From contig JAYEVF010000041.1 of assembly GCA_036346355.1 (NCBI GenBank), forward strand, positions 62,001-126,000: 64,000 bases of DNA, read 5' to 3'. The translations under genes and the position numbers were made by a program. Shown here one piece after another: positions 14,659 through 26,930 of this stretch (its first letter is position 1; the number at the start of each line of letters is the position of its first letter). The DNA comes from Rhipidocladum racemiflorum (lineage: Eukaryota > Streptophyta > Magnoliopsida > Poales > Poaceae). The notes under the pieces were generated by a model. The model was not told the origin of the DNA. It worked only from the letters and a program-made list of their open reading frames with translations, and did no database searches.

Positions 14659-16494
14659 CAGAATTAACATACGATGTAAGCTTGTGCGATTCAGCACAAT
14701 TCTGCATTCATTTTGAATACGTCCGAGTGAGTGCGAAACTTCCCACCCCGACGGGTCCCAAGGGGTAATTCAAGCTGCGTCCCAATGAAACCGATGCACG
14801 AAACGAAACTCGTTGTCAAACTCCCCGAATGGGCTTCATATGCGCCCTAGACCGTTTCAGCAAGCATTTCGAGTACGTCCGGCTCGAACCGAAACATTCA
14901 TGCACAATGGGTCCCTAATGGTAATGTAAACTACACGCGTACAAGAATGGTGCAAAAAAGAAAACATTGTTCCAAACACGCCGAATGAACTTCATGTATG
15001 CCCAAGCACATTTCGCATGCGTTTTGAATCTTTCCGAGTCGTGTGAAACATTCCTTCGCGACGAGTACTGTATGGTGCAAGGATTTTCACAAGAAAAGCG
15101 ACGCATAAGATGAAGCTGAGTGCCAATCAACCAGAATGGACTTCATTTCTGCCGTAGCTCATTTTAGCGAGCAATTTGGGCTCATCCGTGTCGGTGTGAA
15201 ACCTACAGGACAAATGGTACTACAAGTCACGTTCGTACCAGAACGAGTACGAAAAGAAAGCTTGTGGCAGACACCCTGAATAGAGTTGATGTGTGCCCAA
15301 GCTCAATTCGGCATGCATTTCTGTTGCATCCAGGTCGATGCAAAACATTTCTCCGATAGGTGCCAACGGGTACTGCAAGCTGCGTGCGTATCAAAAGCGA
15401 TGCACGAAAGGAAAATGTAGGCCAAACTGCGCGAGTGGACATTCCATGCATTGCTGCTACAGTTCTGCATTCATTTCGAATACGTCCGAGTGAGTGTGGA
15501 AACATCCCTCCGCGACGAATTATAAGGTGTTCTGCAAGCTGCGTTCGGACGGAAGCGAAGCACGAAAGGAAAATTGGTGTCAAACTCCCCGAATGGACTT
15601 CATATATGCCCTATCCCATTTCAACAAGCATTTCGAGTACGTCCGAGTCGATGCGAAATATTCATGCACGATGGGTCCCTAATGGTACTGTAAACTACAC
15701 GCGTACCAAAACGGTGCACGACACGAAACTTCGTTCCAATCATGCCGAATGAACTTCATATTTGCCCAGGCACATTCCGGCATGCATTTCGAGTCCGTCC
15801 GAGTTGTTGTGAAACATTTCTCGCGTTGAGCACGAGCGAATGCAACAAGCGGCGCCGATTCGAAAACGTTGCACGAGATGAAACTGAGTGCGAAACACAT
15901 CGAGTGGACTTCATATGTGCTTCCACTCATTTCGGCATGCATTTCGAATATGTCCGAGTCGGTGTCAAATGTTCCACCACGACGGGTTCCCACGGGTAAT
16001 AAAAGCTGAATACAAACGAAACCGATGCACGAAACAGAACCGAGTGCCAGACACCCCGGAAGAACTTATGATGTTTGCTAGTGCTTTTCATCATTTGTAT
16101 CGAATCCATTCGAGTAGGTCTGAAACATTCCTCCACGACGCGTCCCAACGGGCACTGCAGCGGAAGCAATTCGAAAATGAAAATGATGCACGAAATGACA
16201 CATTGTGGCAAACACCACGGACGCCGAAAATGATGCACGAAATGGAACATTATGGCAAGCACCTTACGCGCTGCAACCTAGCACGCCAAAATGAAACATT
16301 GCGACACGAAACGAAAACGGTGAATGAAATGAAGCCGGGTGCCAAACACACCGAATGCAATTCATATGTGTTGTAACTCATTTAGGCATGCTTTTCGAAT
16401 CCGTCCGAGTCGCCGTGAAATATTCCACAACGACGAGTTCCTAAACTGAAAAAATCGAAAGCGATGCACGAAACGAAACTGAGTGCCAAACACC
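14659..16494 (+). repeat. HOR copy A9
   Basis: Unit of 1,836 bp. Its first 130 bases carry scattered substitutions (cttcccaccccgacgggt near 14739). Near 15515 it reads gacgaattataaggtg, where standard copies read gacgggtcgcaaggtg. Confidence 0.88.
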
Positions 16495-17155
16495 CAGAAT
16501 TAACTTACGATGTTCGCTTGTGCGTTTCAGCACAATTCTGCATTCATTTTGAATACGTCCGAGTGAGTGCGAAACATCCCTCGCTGACGGGTCACAAGGG
16601 TACTGCAAGCTGCGTCCGAATGAAAACGATGCACGAAACGAAACTTCGTTGTCAAACTCCCGAATGGGCTTCATATCGCGCCTAGACCGTTTCAGCAAGC
16701 ATTTCGAGTACGTCCGGCTCGAACCGAAACATTCATGCACAATGGGTCCCTAATGGTAATGTAAACTACACGCGTACAAGAATGGTGCAAAAAAGAAAAC
16801 ATTGTTCCAAACACGCCGAATGAACTTCATATATGCCCAAGCACATTTCGGCATGCGTTTTGAATCTTTCCGAGTCGTGTGAAACATTCCTTCGCGACGA
16901 GTACTGTATGGTGCAAGGATTTTCACAAGAAAACGACGCATAAGATGAAGCTGAGTGCCAATCAACCAGAATGGACTTCATTTCTGCCGTAGCTCATTTT
17001 AGCGAGCAATCTGGGCTCATCCGTGTCGGTGTGAAACCTACAGGACAAATGGTACTACAAGTCACGTTCGTACCAGAACGAGTACGAAAAGAAAGCTTGT
17101 GGCAGACACCCTGAATAGAGTTGATGTGTGCCCAAGCTCAATTCGGCATGCATTT
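16495..17155 (+). repeat. HOR copy A10 (partial)
   Basis: First 661 bp of a unit, broken inside the monomer that follows gagttgatgtgtgccc. Satellite identity is lost after the word catgcattt, where a CRM-type LTR fragment begins. Confidence 0.9.
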
Positions 17156-17508
17156 ATATTGGCTTGTCTCTTCACTTCTTTCCTTAGGTTTTGTTAAGTT
17201 TAGTTGCCCCCATGTGTGGAACTTTAACCTTGTTCTCCTGACTCGGCTAGAGCAGCAGTAAACAAGTTCAGAACCTCAGTTCATGTGTGTGCTTTATTCT
17301 TGTTCTTGCTAGTTCTTCGGTTGCTTGCAAGAATAGACCTTCGTGGTCAGGTCATCCGTGTCTTGGCATGGTTGATAACGATTAGGAGCGTGGTTTAGCG
17401 ATTGCGGGCGCTTATCCTTGCGTGGTTCGTAGCCGGATCGTCAAAGTCATCCTCCGCCAAATCGAAGTTATCCCCTCACCGGAAGATCGGGCACCCGTGT
17501 GCGCATCA
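17156..17508 (+). mobile_element. CRM-lineage LTR fragment (3' end of LTR, 5' truncated)
   Basis: This non-satellite insert of 353 bp ends in gcgcatca, a CA-ending LTR terminus. It aligns by eye with the last third of the solo LTR at 35113-36040. Shared words are cttgttcttgct, ttcttcggttgcttgca, ggtttagcgattg and ggatcgtcaaagtc, followed by gaagatcggg near the end. These are the R-U5 features of CRM chromovirus LTRs as I recall them. The LTR start (tgatgagg type) and the TATA region are missing, so no target-site duplication can be tested. The satellite on the left is in plus orientation and on the right in minus orientation, so the fragment sits exactly on an inversion breakpoint. Confidence 0.8.
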
Positions 17509-20500
17509 GGTACGAACGTGACTTGTAGTACCATTTGTCCTGTAGGTTTCACACCGACACGGATGAGCCCAAATTGCTCGCTAAAATGAGCTACGGCAGA
17601 CATGAAGTCCATTCTGGTTGATTGACACTCAGCTTCATCTTATGCGTCGTTTTCTTGTGAAAATCCTTGCACCATACAGTACTCGTCGCGAAGGAATGTT
17701 TCACACGACTCGGAAAGATTCAAAACGCATGCCGAAATGTGCTTGGGCATATATGAAGTTCATTCGGCGTGTTTGGAACAATGTTTTCTTTTTTGCACCA
17801 TTCTTGTACGCGTGTAGTTTACATTACCATTAGGGACCCATTGTGCATGAATGTTTCGGTTCGAGCCGGACGTACTTTCAAATGCTTGCCGAAACGGTCT
17901 AGGGCGCATATGAAGCCCATTCGGGAGTTTGACAATGAGTTTCGTTTGCGCATCGCTTTCATTCGGACGCAGCTTGCAGTACCCCTTGTGACCCGTCATG
18001 AGGGATGTTTCGCACTCACTCGGACGTATTCAAAATGAATGCAGAATTGTGCTGAAACGCACGTTTAACATCGTAAGTTAATTCTGGGTGTTTGGCACTC
18101 AGTTTCGCTTTCGTGCATCGCTTTTCGATTTTTTTCAGCTTAGGAACTCGCCGTTGTGGAATATTTCACGGCGACTCGGACGGATTCAAAAGCATGCCTA
18201 AATGAGTTACAACACATATGAATTGCATTCGGTGTGTTTGGCACCCGGCTTCATTTCATTCACCGTTTTCGTTTCGTGTCGCAATGTTTCATTTTGGCGT
18301 GCTAGGTTGCAGCGCCGTAAGGTGCTTGCCATAATGTTCCATTTCGTGCATCATTTTCGGCGTCCGTGGTGTTTGCCACAATGTGTCATTTCGCATCATT
18401 TTCATTTTCGAATTGCTTCCGCTGCAGTGTTCGCTGGGACGCTGGCCGTGGAGGAATGTTTCAGACCTACTCGAATGGATTCGATACAAATGATGAAAAG
18501 CACTAGCAAACATCATAAGTTCTTCCGGGTGTCTGGCACTCGGTTCTGTTTCGTGCATCGGTTTCGCTTTGTATTCAGCTTTTATTACCCGTGGGAACCT
18601 GGCCGTGGTGGAACATTTGACACCGACTCGGACATATTCGAAATGCATGCCGAAATGAGTGGAAGCACATATGAAGTCCACTGATGTGTTTCGCACTCAG
18701 TTTCATCTCGTGCAACGCTTGAACGGGCGCCGCTTGTTGCATTCGCTCGCGCTCAACGCGAGAAATGTTTCACAACAACTCGGACGGACTCAAATGCATG
18801 CCGGAATGTGCCTGGGCAAATATGAAGTTCGCTCGGCATGATTGGAACGGTTTCGCGGTCATGCACCGCTTTTGGTACGCTGCGTGTAGTTTACAGTACC
18901 ATTAGGGACCCATCGTGCATGAATATTTCGCGATCGACTCGGACGCATCGAAATGCTTGTCGAAATGGGATAGGGCATATATGAAGTCCATTCGGGAGTT
19001 TGACACCAATTTTCCTTTCGTGGCTTCGCTCGTCCGGACGCAGCTTGCAGAACACCTTATACCCGTCGCGAGGGATGTTTCCACACTCACTCGACGTATT
19101 CAAATGAATGCAGAACTGCAGCAGCAATGCATGGAAAGTCCACTCGCAGTTTGGCCTACATTTTCCTTTCGTGCATCGCTTTGATACGCACGCAGCTTGC
19201 AGTACCCGTTGGCACCTATCGCGGAGAAATGTTTTGCATCGACCGGATGCAACAGAAATGCATGCCGAATTGAGCTTGGGCACACATGAACTCTATTCAG
19301 GTGTCTGCCACAAGCTTTCTTTTCGTACTGCTCTGGCACGAACGTGACTTGTAGTACCATTTGTCCTGTAGGTTTCACACCGACACGGATGAGCCCAAAT
19401 TGCTCGCTAAAATGAGCTACGGCAGACATGAAGTCCATTCTGGTTGATTGACACTCAGCTTCATCTTATGCGCTGCTTTCTTGTGAAAATCCTTGCACCA
19501 TACAGTACTGTCGCGAAGGAATGTTTCACACGACTCGGAAAGATTCAAAACGCATGCCGAAATGTGCTTGGGCATATATGAAGTTCATTCGGCGTGTTTG
19601 GAACAATGTTTTCTTTTGCACCATTCTTGTACGCGTGTAGTTTACATTACCATTAGGGACCCATTGTGCATGAATGTTTCGGTTCGAGCCGGACGATTTC
19701 GAAATGCTTGCCGAAACGGTCTAGGGCGCGATATGAAGCCCATTCGGGAGTTTGACAATGAGTTTCGCTTTCGTGCATCGCTTTCATTCGGACGCAGCTT
19801 GCAGTACCCCTTGTGACCCGTCATGAGGGATGTTTCGCGACTCACTGGACGTATTCAAAATGAATGCAGAATTGTGCTGAAACGCATGCTTAACATCGTA
19901 AGTTAATTCTGGGTGTTTGGCACTCAGTTTCGCTTTCTTGCATTGCTTCCGATTTTTCAGCTTAGGAACTCGTCGTTGTGGAATATTTCCACGGCGACTG
20001 GACGGATTCGAAAAGCATGCCTAAATGAGTTACAACACATATGAATTGCATTCGTGTGTTTGGCACCCGGCTTCATTTCATTCACCGCTTTCGCTTTCGT
20101 GTCGCAATGTTTCATTTTGGCGTGCTAGGTTGCAGCGCCGTAAGGTGCTTGCCATAATGTTCCATTTTTCGCATCATTTTCGGCGTCTGTGGTGTTTGCC
20201 ACAATGTGTCATTTCGTGCATCATTTTCATTTTCGAATTGCTTCCGCTGCAGTGCCCGCTGGGACGCTGGGCCGTGGAGGAATGTTTCAGACCTACTCGA
20301 ATGGATTCGATACAAATGATGAAAAGCACTAGCAAACATCATAAGTTCTTCCGGGTGTCTGGCACTCGGTTCTGTTTCGTGCATCGGTTTCGCTTGTATT
20401 CAGCTTTATTACCCGTGGAACCCGTCGTGGTGGAACATTTGACACCGACTCGACATATTCGAAATGCATGCCGAAATGAGTGGAAGCACATATGAAGTCC

Positions 20501-20540
20501 ACTCGATGTGTTTCGCACTCAGTTTCATCTCGTGCAACGT
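17509..20540 (-). repeat. Satellite block B, minus orientation (one full and two partial HOR copies)
   Basis: Same satellite as block A but reverse complemented. The reverse phase marker gttaattctg is at 18077 and 19902, giving a full unit of 1,825 bp at 18087-19911 flanked by partial units. It resembles block A in diagnostic words such as gtgtttgccacaatg, cgaattgcttccgc and cgtcgcgaaggaatg. It is unusually rich in small indels and alternative spellings, for example gacgctggccgtgg near 18440, cgtcatgaggga near 17995 and tttcgctttcgtgc near 18103. It ends abruptly in cgtgcaacgt against a truncated Tekay-type LTR. Confidence 0.92.
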
Positions 20541-23500
20541 CCGGCGACGATAAACCCACTACTATGGCGATAAGAGGCCAACCACCACTCAGGCGGCCAC
20601 GGAATATCCATCGTGACGACGGCGAGTTTTTGCCGCGGCATTATCCCATAGCAAGGCGTACACCGCTGTATCAATCAAACATGAACTGGAGCGATTCCCC
20701 GCTGCATAAGTACAAGCGCACTCACGAAGGTGCATACGGCGGGTCGTGAGGACACACACACCGCGCTCGACTGCTCAACACGGGGAAAAGGTCCACACTT
20801 CGGCCTACCAACAGGCATGGCTATCCCCTCACACTTCAGGTACTAAAACAGGCTGCCCCATCCCAGCATTGCGCGGTTGCACGGTGTTCATTCAAAAACC
20901 GTCACAAGTTCGGTCCTTATATTTTTGCCTAGTGACTCAAGCGGGGAACTCCACTTAACTCGCCAACCAATCGCCACCATGTTTAACTAGCACATATTAT
21001 ACCTCCCGCCAAGTCTAATTACCAACTAGACACTGCACATTTTTATCAAATTACCTTTACAAGTCACATTTCCAAAACATTTCCAAAACCAGTTACAATT
21101 ATCATAAGTTTTGAGCATTTGGTAAATGACTGACTTTGCTCATCTCTATTGCAGTGTCTAAGCATATGCATTTACTAAGTCGTTTATACCCAAGTGACAT
21201 TTTATTAATTGTCCAACCCTACTAAGGCTATCAATGAACTCTGGGAATTTAATTGAGGAAAAACCACCAAATCAGGGTATATCTACCATTCCCACAAACT
21301 AGCACTTTACTGAATATAAACAATGCATATAGTTTGAGAAATCAAAGTAAACATCGTGAAATATAGGTTTCAAGATGGTCAAAGGAGGTGCTTGCCTGTC
21401 TGCTGCTGCTCTGATGGATCTGGGACGAACTCAGTATTGTTCGATGCGACTCAGGAATCACTCGCCTCTAATCGAATAAAAACATCAAAAACAGCGAACA
21501 GAGAAATAATTTAGCAAAGAGTGACTTTAGAAGCATAAACACCAACTTAACATCAAATAGAACTCATCTAGATACTAAGAAAGAAAAGAAACGATCAAAA
21601 CGCGAAAAACGGCGTAATCGCGACCCGATGAGGCGATTTCGGTGAAATTCTCGCCAAAGTGAATAAAATGCGTAAAATAAAGAAAAATTCAAATAAATTT
21701 AGTTAAACACCTAGAATTAGGTATAACACACCTAACGGGACTTGTCGCAACTCGTTTGGGATTACAATGATCGACCGGGAGCCAAAACAGCAAAAACCAA
21801 ATCAGAAAAGCTGAAAAATTCAGAAAAAGGAAAAATGGCACTATTCACCGTAGGGCAAAAGCCATTTTTGTTCAGAACGCACAGAATCGATTTGCGATTT
21901 CTCCAGGCTGTTCCACCAGGTAGTCTAGGGTATTTAGGACCTATCTGGGCCTTACCCCACCGAAATTCACTTAACCTATAACGAATTCCGATCGAAAGCG
22001 CATTTTGGGTCGCTAAATACGCTCCCGATCGCACAAGGTCCGAAAACGGCTCAAACTCGATTCCGCTTGCGCGAGGAGCACGTTTTTGACTTCACTAGGC
22101 TTATATGACCCTAAATGACTCATTCCGATAGCTAACTGGTGAATAAACCCTAAATTGTGGAACATGGCCAAAATGGCTATTTTGCTCGAAAACGAGCAAT
22201 CTCGCCCAAAAGGGCCGTTTTGAGCTGGAATGCCGCGAGACTTGTTTTAAGCCCTCGGCTAGTTGCTTAGGGATACGTACGACCTATCGGAGCCATTCCC
22301 CAGCATGGATGACTTAATCTTCTCGACTTTTGATCAATTGCCCGCTTAACTCCTAATTACCCGAGAAACCAAAAGTCCGAAAAGTGACTTGAATGCGATC
22401 CAAAACACGCGGAAAGCATGCTATCGACCTTAGTGACCTTAAACGAAGCTAAACAAAGCTAAATGCCTTAAACGGCTTGTGAGGCCTATAATTACTAAAA
22501 TAAAATGCAAAGTGCTAAAATGCAAATCTAGCGATTCTAACTGCTTTTCTAGCCTCTAAGGGGACTAATGGTAAAGTCAATACATGCCTCGGAGCTCTAG
22601 GATTTTATGAAATAAAAATAAATTAAAAGAGACCTAGAGCTAACAACTTGTAGCAGGTTTTGACGAAACTTAATTTCGACTCTTCTGATCGCAACCAGGG
22701 CTATCAGAAGAGCTAATGGAGCTATCGTTATACGCTATGGACCTTCGGTCCATTGTAAAAATAGTTAACACCTAAATGAATAAAATAAATTTCGGCTTAG
22801 CGAAATTGAATTCCGATTCCTCCGGTAGCGACTCTAGCCACCAGAACTGCTATGGGAAAAATCTATACATGCTCTACCTCACTAGAACTCCGACAAACCG
22901 AAGACCTAGCGAGAGCATGCTCGATTTTGAAGATGGCTAAAAGCCAGGTCGACTATAGAGTTAAACGGACCTAACGACGACCTGAGTCTAGATTTTAAAG
23001 CAGAATTGCTATGCGATGCGTTGAACACATGGTACCTAGACATGGCCTAGGCTAGGGTTTGGGAAAACTTGATGAAATGCGAAGCTACAGGAGAAAAGAG
23101 TCGTAGCTACGGCAAGAGGATCGACCCGGGAGTCAAGAAATCAGGTCAGATCGCAAAAGCACCACGGGAACTCCAAGAGACATCGATGAATCTCGATGGA
23201 ATACTCACTTGAAGGGGTTGAGAAGATGGGGAACGCGATGAGGACGCCAAATCCAGCCTCCGATTCGATTTTAAATCGGTTGAATCGCCCGAAATCCGCG
23301 GATTTGGGTGGCCTTCTTCTTCTCTTTCTCCTTCTCCCTTGCTTGGGACATGAGGGATGGAGGAAATGAGTGTTGGCTGTTGGTTTGCTTGAGCACATGC
23401 TTAAAACACTATGCACTTACAAGGGGTATTTTGGTCAAGTGACAAACCTTGAAGGTTAAAGCTTCCAAAGTTGATTACTAATTATTCCAAAGTATTTTGG

Positions 23501-23949
23501 AAGCTATTAGGGTAACTTTGACACTTATTCAACTCAATTTGCAATTACTCATGAGAGTGAAATTAATTGAGTCGGGTAGTTTAAATGTGACCGCGATCAA
23601 AGTTTACAAGCTCCGATTAAACGGATCCTTAACTCCTTTTGAAGATTTTTAAGTTCCCCACTAAACTAGGCAACTTGTACTTCAGAAGGACAGAGAAGAG
23701 AACATTTAAGTCGACGTACAAGATACTTTCGCAAGAGCTCGAAAACTGAATTCAATCACCGAAAACACTTGTCGGCGATCAAATGGGAAATTGATTTTGA
23801 GTGACGCTAAATAAGTTGAAGGGTTCTTTTAGATCCCGAACGAGTACAATCGCTCAAGATACAGAAACACACAAGAACAGTGTATTATTGAACAGTGTTT
23901 GAGTACAAATGTACAGTGACTCGAGTATAGAAATACTCGGGATATTACA
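20541..23949 (-). repeat. 3' LTR of the Tekay-type element, truncated
   Basis: Nearly identical to 28000-31413. It begins on the minus strand with TGTAATATCCCGAG at 23949 and stops at 20541, where plus-strand satellite cgtgcaacgt meets ccggcgacg. About 1,050 bp of the LTR's 3' end, present in the other LTR at 26949-27999, is missing. Small differences from the other LTR include ttaaatcgg near 23270 versus ttcgtcgg near 30735. Confidence 0.88.
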
Positions 23950-23962
23950 GTCTACCCCCCTT
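23950..23962 (-). promoter_or_regulatory. Polypurine tract of the Tekay-type element
   Basis: The minus strand reads AAGGGGGGTAGAC immediately before the LTR start TGTAATATCC. This is the expected position and composition of the plus-strand priming site for reverse transcription. Confidence 0.75.
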
Positions 23963-23986
23963 ACAAAAATCTCGTCCTCGAGATTG

Positions 23987-24895
23987 CTAATCCTCTCGAA
24001 GAAAGTCGGGGTATTCTGCCTGAATATGGTCTTCACGCTCCCACGTGGCTTCATCTTCTGAATGGTTGCTCCACTGGACCTTGAGCATCTTGATAACCTG
24101 ACTGCGAGTGTGACGCTCAGCTGTCTCGAGAATACGGACTGGATACTCTCGATACGAAAGATCAGGCTGCAAATCAAGATGGTCCAATTGGGTAACTTCT
24201 GATGGAACCCGAAGACTCTTCTTCAGCTGGGATACGTGGAATACATCGTGAACGTCCGAAAGATGTGGTGGTAGCTCAAGTCGATAAGCTACAACACCAA
24301 CCTTCTCGAGAATCTGGAACGGACCGATGTATCGCGGAGCTAGCTTCCTGCGGACTTGTAATCTGCGAGTGCCGCGGAGTGGTGAGACCTTGAGGTAGAC
24401 AAAGTCACCCACCTCAAAGCTCAACTCGCGGCGACGGCGATCAGCGTAGCTCTTCTGACGAGACTGAGCTTCTTTCAGCCGGTCTCGAATCAAGCTAACT
24501 TGCCTTTCAGCCTCTTCAATCATAGCTGGTCCGAAGAATTGCCTCTCACCAACCTCGGACCAAAACAAGGGCGTTCTGCACTTCTTGCCATAAAGAGCCT
24601 CGAATGGCGACATCTGAAGGCTGATTTGGTGACTGTTGTTGTAGGAGAACTCGGCGAAGGGCAAGCATTTCTCCCACGACTTGCTGTAGCACAGTACACA
24701 AGCCCTCAACATGTCTTCCAGAATTTGATTTACCCTTTCCGTCTGTCCGTCAGTTTGGGGATGGTAAGCAGTACTGAAAGATAGCTTAGTGCCAAGAATA
24801 GACTGCAAACTCTCCCAAAATCTGGAGGTGAACTGCGAACCACGGTCAGAGACTATGACTTTTGGAACCCCATGGAGCCGAACAATGTTCTGCAA
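23987..24895 (-). pseudogene. Tekay-type pol, 3' part: integrase core end, C-terminal domain and chromodomain
   Basis: Open frame of 302 residues that continues the pol frame interrupted by a frameshift near 24920. The integrase catalytic residues are D17 in VSDRGSQF and E53 in HPQTDGQTERVN, with 35 residues between them, the D35E spacing of retroviral-type integrases. A GPF/Y-like module (RYIGPFQILEKVG) and FHVSQLKK follow. The last roughly 55 residues (REYPVRILETAERHTRSQ through ATWERED) form a chromodomain, which in chromoviruses binds modified histones and steers insertion into heterochromatin. The first methionine is an alternative-codon start of convenience; the genuine protein would have read in from upstream. 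It ends a short distance before the polypurine tract, as in intact elements. Confidence 0.9.
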
Positions 24896-26603
24896 GTAAA
24901 GTTCTGCTAGCTTGGGGCCTAGAATAAGTGGTATGAACGGGGATGAAATGAGCTACCTTGGTCAGACGGTCAATAATCACCCAAATAGAGTCGTGACCGG
25001 CGGAGGACCTCGGTAGACCGGTAATAAAATCCATCCCAATCTCTTCCCACTTCCACTCAGGAATCTGCAATGGCTGAAGTAGCCCTGCTGGCCTCTGGTG
25101 CTCAGCCTTGACTCGCTGGCACACATCGCAACGTGCCACATGAGCAGCAATGTCTTTCTTCATTCCTGGCCACCAGAACTGCCTGCGAAGGTCCTGGTAC
25201 ATCTTGGTGCTGCCAGGATGAACAGAGAGAGGAGTATCATGAGCTTCTGACAGGATCAACCCCTTGATCTCAACATCATCAGGGACATACACCTGCTGCC
25301 CATGCAAGATCAGCCCATTGGACTTCACAGAAAAACCTGGAGATGCGCCATTTTCAGTCAACTGGCGCCTAATCTCAATGATTGCCTCATCTTGGAGCTG
25401 TGCCTCAAGAATTTGAGATTCTAGAGTAGGTTGAACCGTCAATGCTGCAATGAAGCCATGTTCAACCACCTCCAGATTCAGCTTGCTGAACTCCTCAACT
25501 AATTGAGGCTGACTGATGACACCCAAGGCATTCACTGTATGCAGCTTGCGACTAAGGGCATCTGCAACCACATTTGCCTTGCCTGGGTGATAGTGAATCC
25601 CCAAATCATAATCCTTGATCAGCTCTAGCCACCTGCGCTGCCTCAGGTTCAGATCTGGTTGGGAGAAGAAGTACTTCAAGCTCTTGTGGTCGGTATAGAT
25701 CTCACATCTGTTGCCTATGAGATAATGCCGCCACAGCTTGAGTGCATGAACCACTGCTGCCAACTCCAAATCATGGGTCGGGTAGTTGGCTTCATGGGGC
25801 TTCAACTGACGAGAAGCATATGCCACTACCTTGCCTTCCTGCATCAACACACAGCCAAGACCTTGGCGAGATGCATCGCAATAAATGTCAAAGGCCTTGT
25901 GAATGTCTGGCAGGATCAAGACTGGAGCAGTTGTGAGTCGCTTCTTCAGCTCCTGAAAACTGGATCTACAAGCAAGCGACCACTCATACTTCTTGTCTTT
26001 CTTGAGTAGCTCTGTCAGTGGCTTAGCAATCTTGGAGAAATTCTCGATAAACCGGCGATAATATCCGGCTAAACCAAGAAAACTCCGAATCTCCGGGACA
26101 TTGCGGGGCTGCTCCCAATTGAGTACGTCTTGTACCTTGCGTGGATCAACTGCTACCCCACCTTCTGACAGGACATGCCCCAGAAACTCCACTTGCTTGA
26201 GCCAGAACTCGCACTTACTGAACTTGGCATACAACTGATGCTCGCGAAGCTTGCTAAGCACCATATGCAAGTGAAGTGTATGCTCTTCATCATCCTTAGA
26301 GTATATGAGGATGTCATCAATGAACACAACCACAAATCTATCAAGGAACTCCATGAAGACTTTGTTCATCAGATTCATGAAGGTGGCTGGTGCATTGGTG
26401 AGGCCAAATGAAACAACTGTGTACTCGTACAGACCGTAGCGAGTAGTGAATGCAGTCTTCACAATATCCTCAGGACGGATCTTGAGCTGAAAATAGCCGG
26501 ATCTCAAGTCTATTTTGGAGAAGACTCGAGCTCCGCCTAATTGGTCAAATAAATCATCGATCCGAGGGAGAGGATACTTGTTCTTGACAGTGACCTCATT
26601 CAA
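24846..26603 (-). pseudogene. Tekay-type pol, 5' part: reverse transcriptase, RNase H, integrase N-terminus
   Basis: Open frame of 585 residues. Reverse transcriptase: KIDLRSGY with D32, SFGLTNAPATF near 65-75 and the catalytic FIDD box at 94-97. RNase H: D243 (YCDAS), E280 (DLELAAVV), D305 (YTDHKSL) and D348 (VADALSR). Integrase zinc finger: H455, H462, C492, C495; first catalytic aspartate D525 (GMDFITGLP). The frame departs from homology after residue 560: the DNA has one extra base near 24920, so the last 25 residues are out of frame and integrase resumes in the next frame. Upstream, homology starts at LNEVTVKNKYPLPRID, inside reverse transcriptase; gag, protease and the first part of reverse transcriptase are deleted. 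It cannot make a functional polyprotein. Confidence 0.92.
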
Positions 26604-26930
26604 AGAAGCATAAGAACCAATTCAAAAACCAACTCAGGGAAACGACAAAATAATCCCTAATTACAATCACAGACATCTAACCTTAACCCATTCTGAGCTA
26701 AACCCGTGTTCCTTCTAATTCTTTTGAACAAGATAGAAGAAAGAAACAAATTTTGAAATTTGGATTAAGATCAGATTCATTTTGAAAAGTAGATAAGAGA
26801 AAAGCTATAGAATGGACAAGAATAGCATTCTACATTTTCCAATTAAGATTTGTAACTTCAAAATAAATTTTGAGAGGAAAATCTGTTCCTAAGTCTAACG
26901 ACCAGGCTAACTAAGTCTTCCTGCAGTCAA
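26604..26930 (-). other. Leader remnant of the Tekay-type element, with internal deletion junction
   Basis: About 330 bp of noncoding, A/T-rich DNA between the pol remnant and the primer binding site. No gag-like open frame is seen. The deletion that removed gag and protease must join this leader to reverse transcriptase very near 26605. Confidence 0.65.

Larger units (their letters stand above)
1..17155 (+). repeat. Satellite block A: 12-monomer higher-order repeat array, plus orientation
   Basis: Tandem array of nine full copies and one partial copy of a unit of 1,826-1,837 bp. The phase marker cagaattaac occurs at 2 (truncated phase at 1), 1835, 3662, 5499, 7332, 9158, 10988, 12824, 14659 and 16495. 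Each unit divides into about twelve diverged monomers sharing the anchor gaatgNacttcatat. In the first unit anchors lie near 3, 169, 322, 473, 617, 772, 930, 1086, 1242, 1399 and 1693, with one degenerate monomer between the last two. Other shared words are tttcggcatgcatttcga, cgtccgagt and gatgcacgaaa. Monomers differ strongly within a unit, while equivalent positions in neighbouring units are nearly identical, which defines a higher-order repeat. The species of origin and published name of the satellite are not recognised. A centromeric role is inferred from CRM elements nearby. Confidence 0.95.

Noticed and set aside
1..17155. CRISPR array or bacterial repeat region
   Set aside because: Monomers are about 150 bp with no unique spacers, and the surrounding DNA carries plant LTR retrotransposons.
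1..17155. CENP-B box in the monomer
   Set aside because: I looked for TTCG, four bases, A, two bases, CGGG on both strands of a unit and found only partial resemblance, such as cctccgcgacgggtc. I do not claim a box.
21742..21981. Small protein of 79 residues conserved at 29201-29440
   Set aside because: Both copies lie at the same position in the two LTRs of one element, so identity reflects LTR duplication. No domain or start context supports coding.
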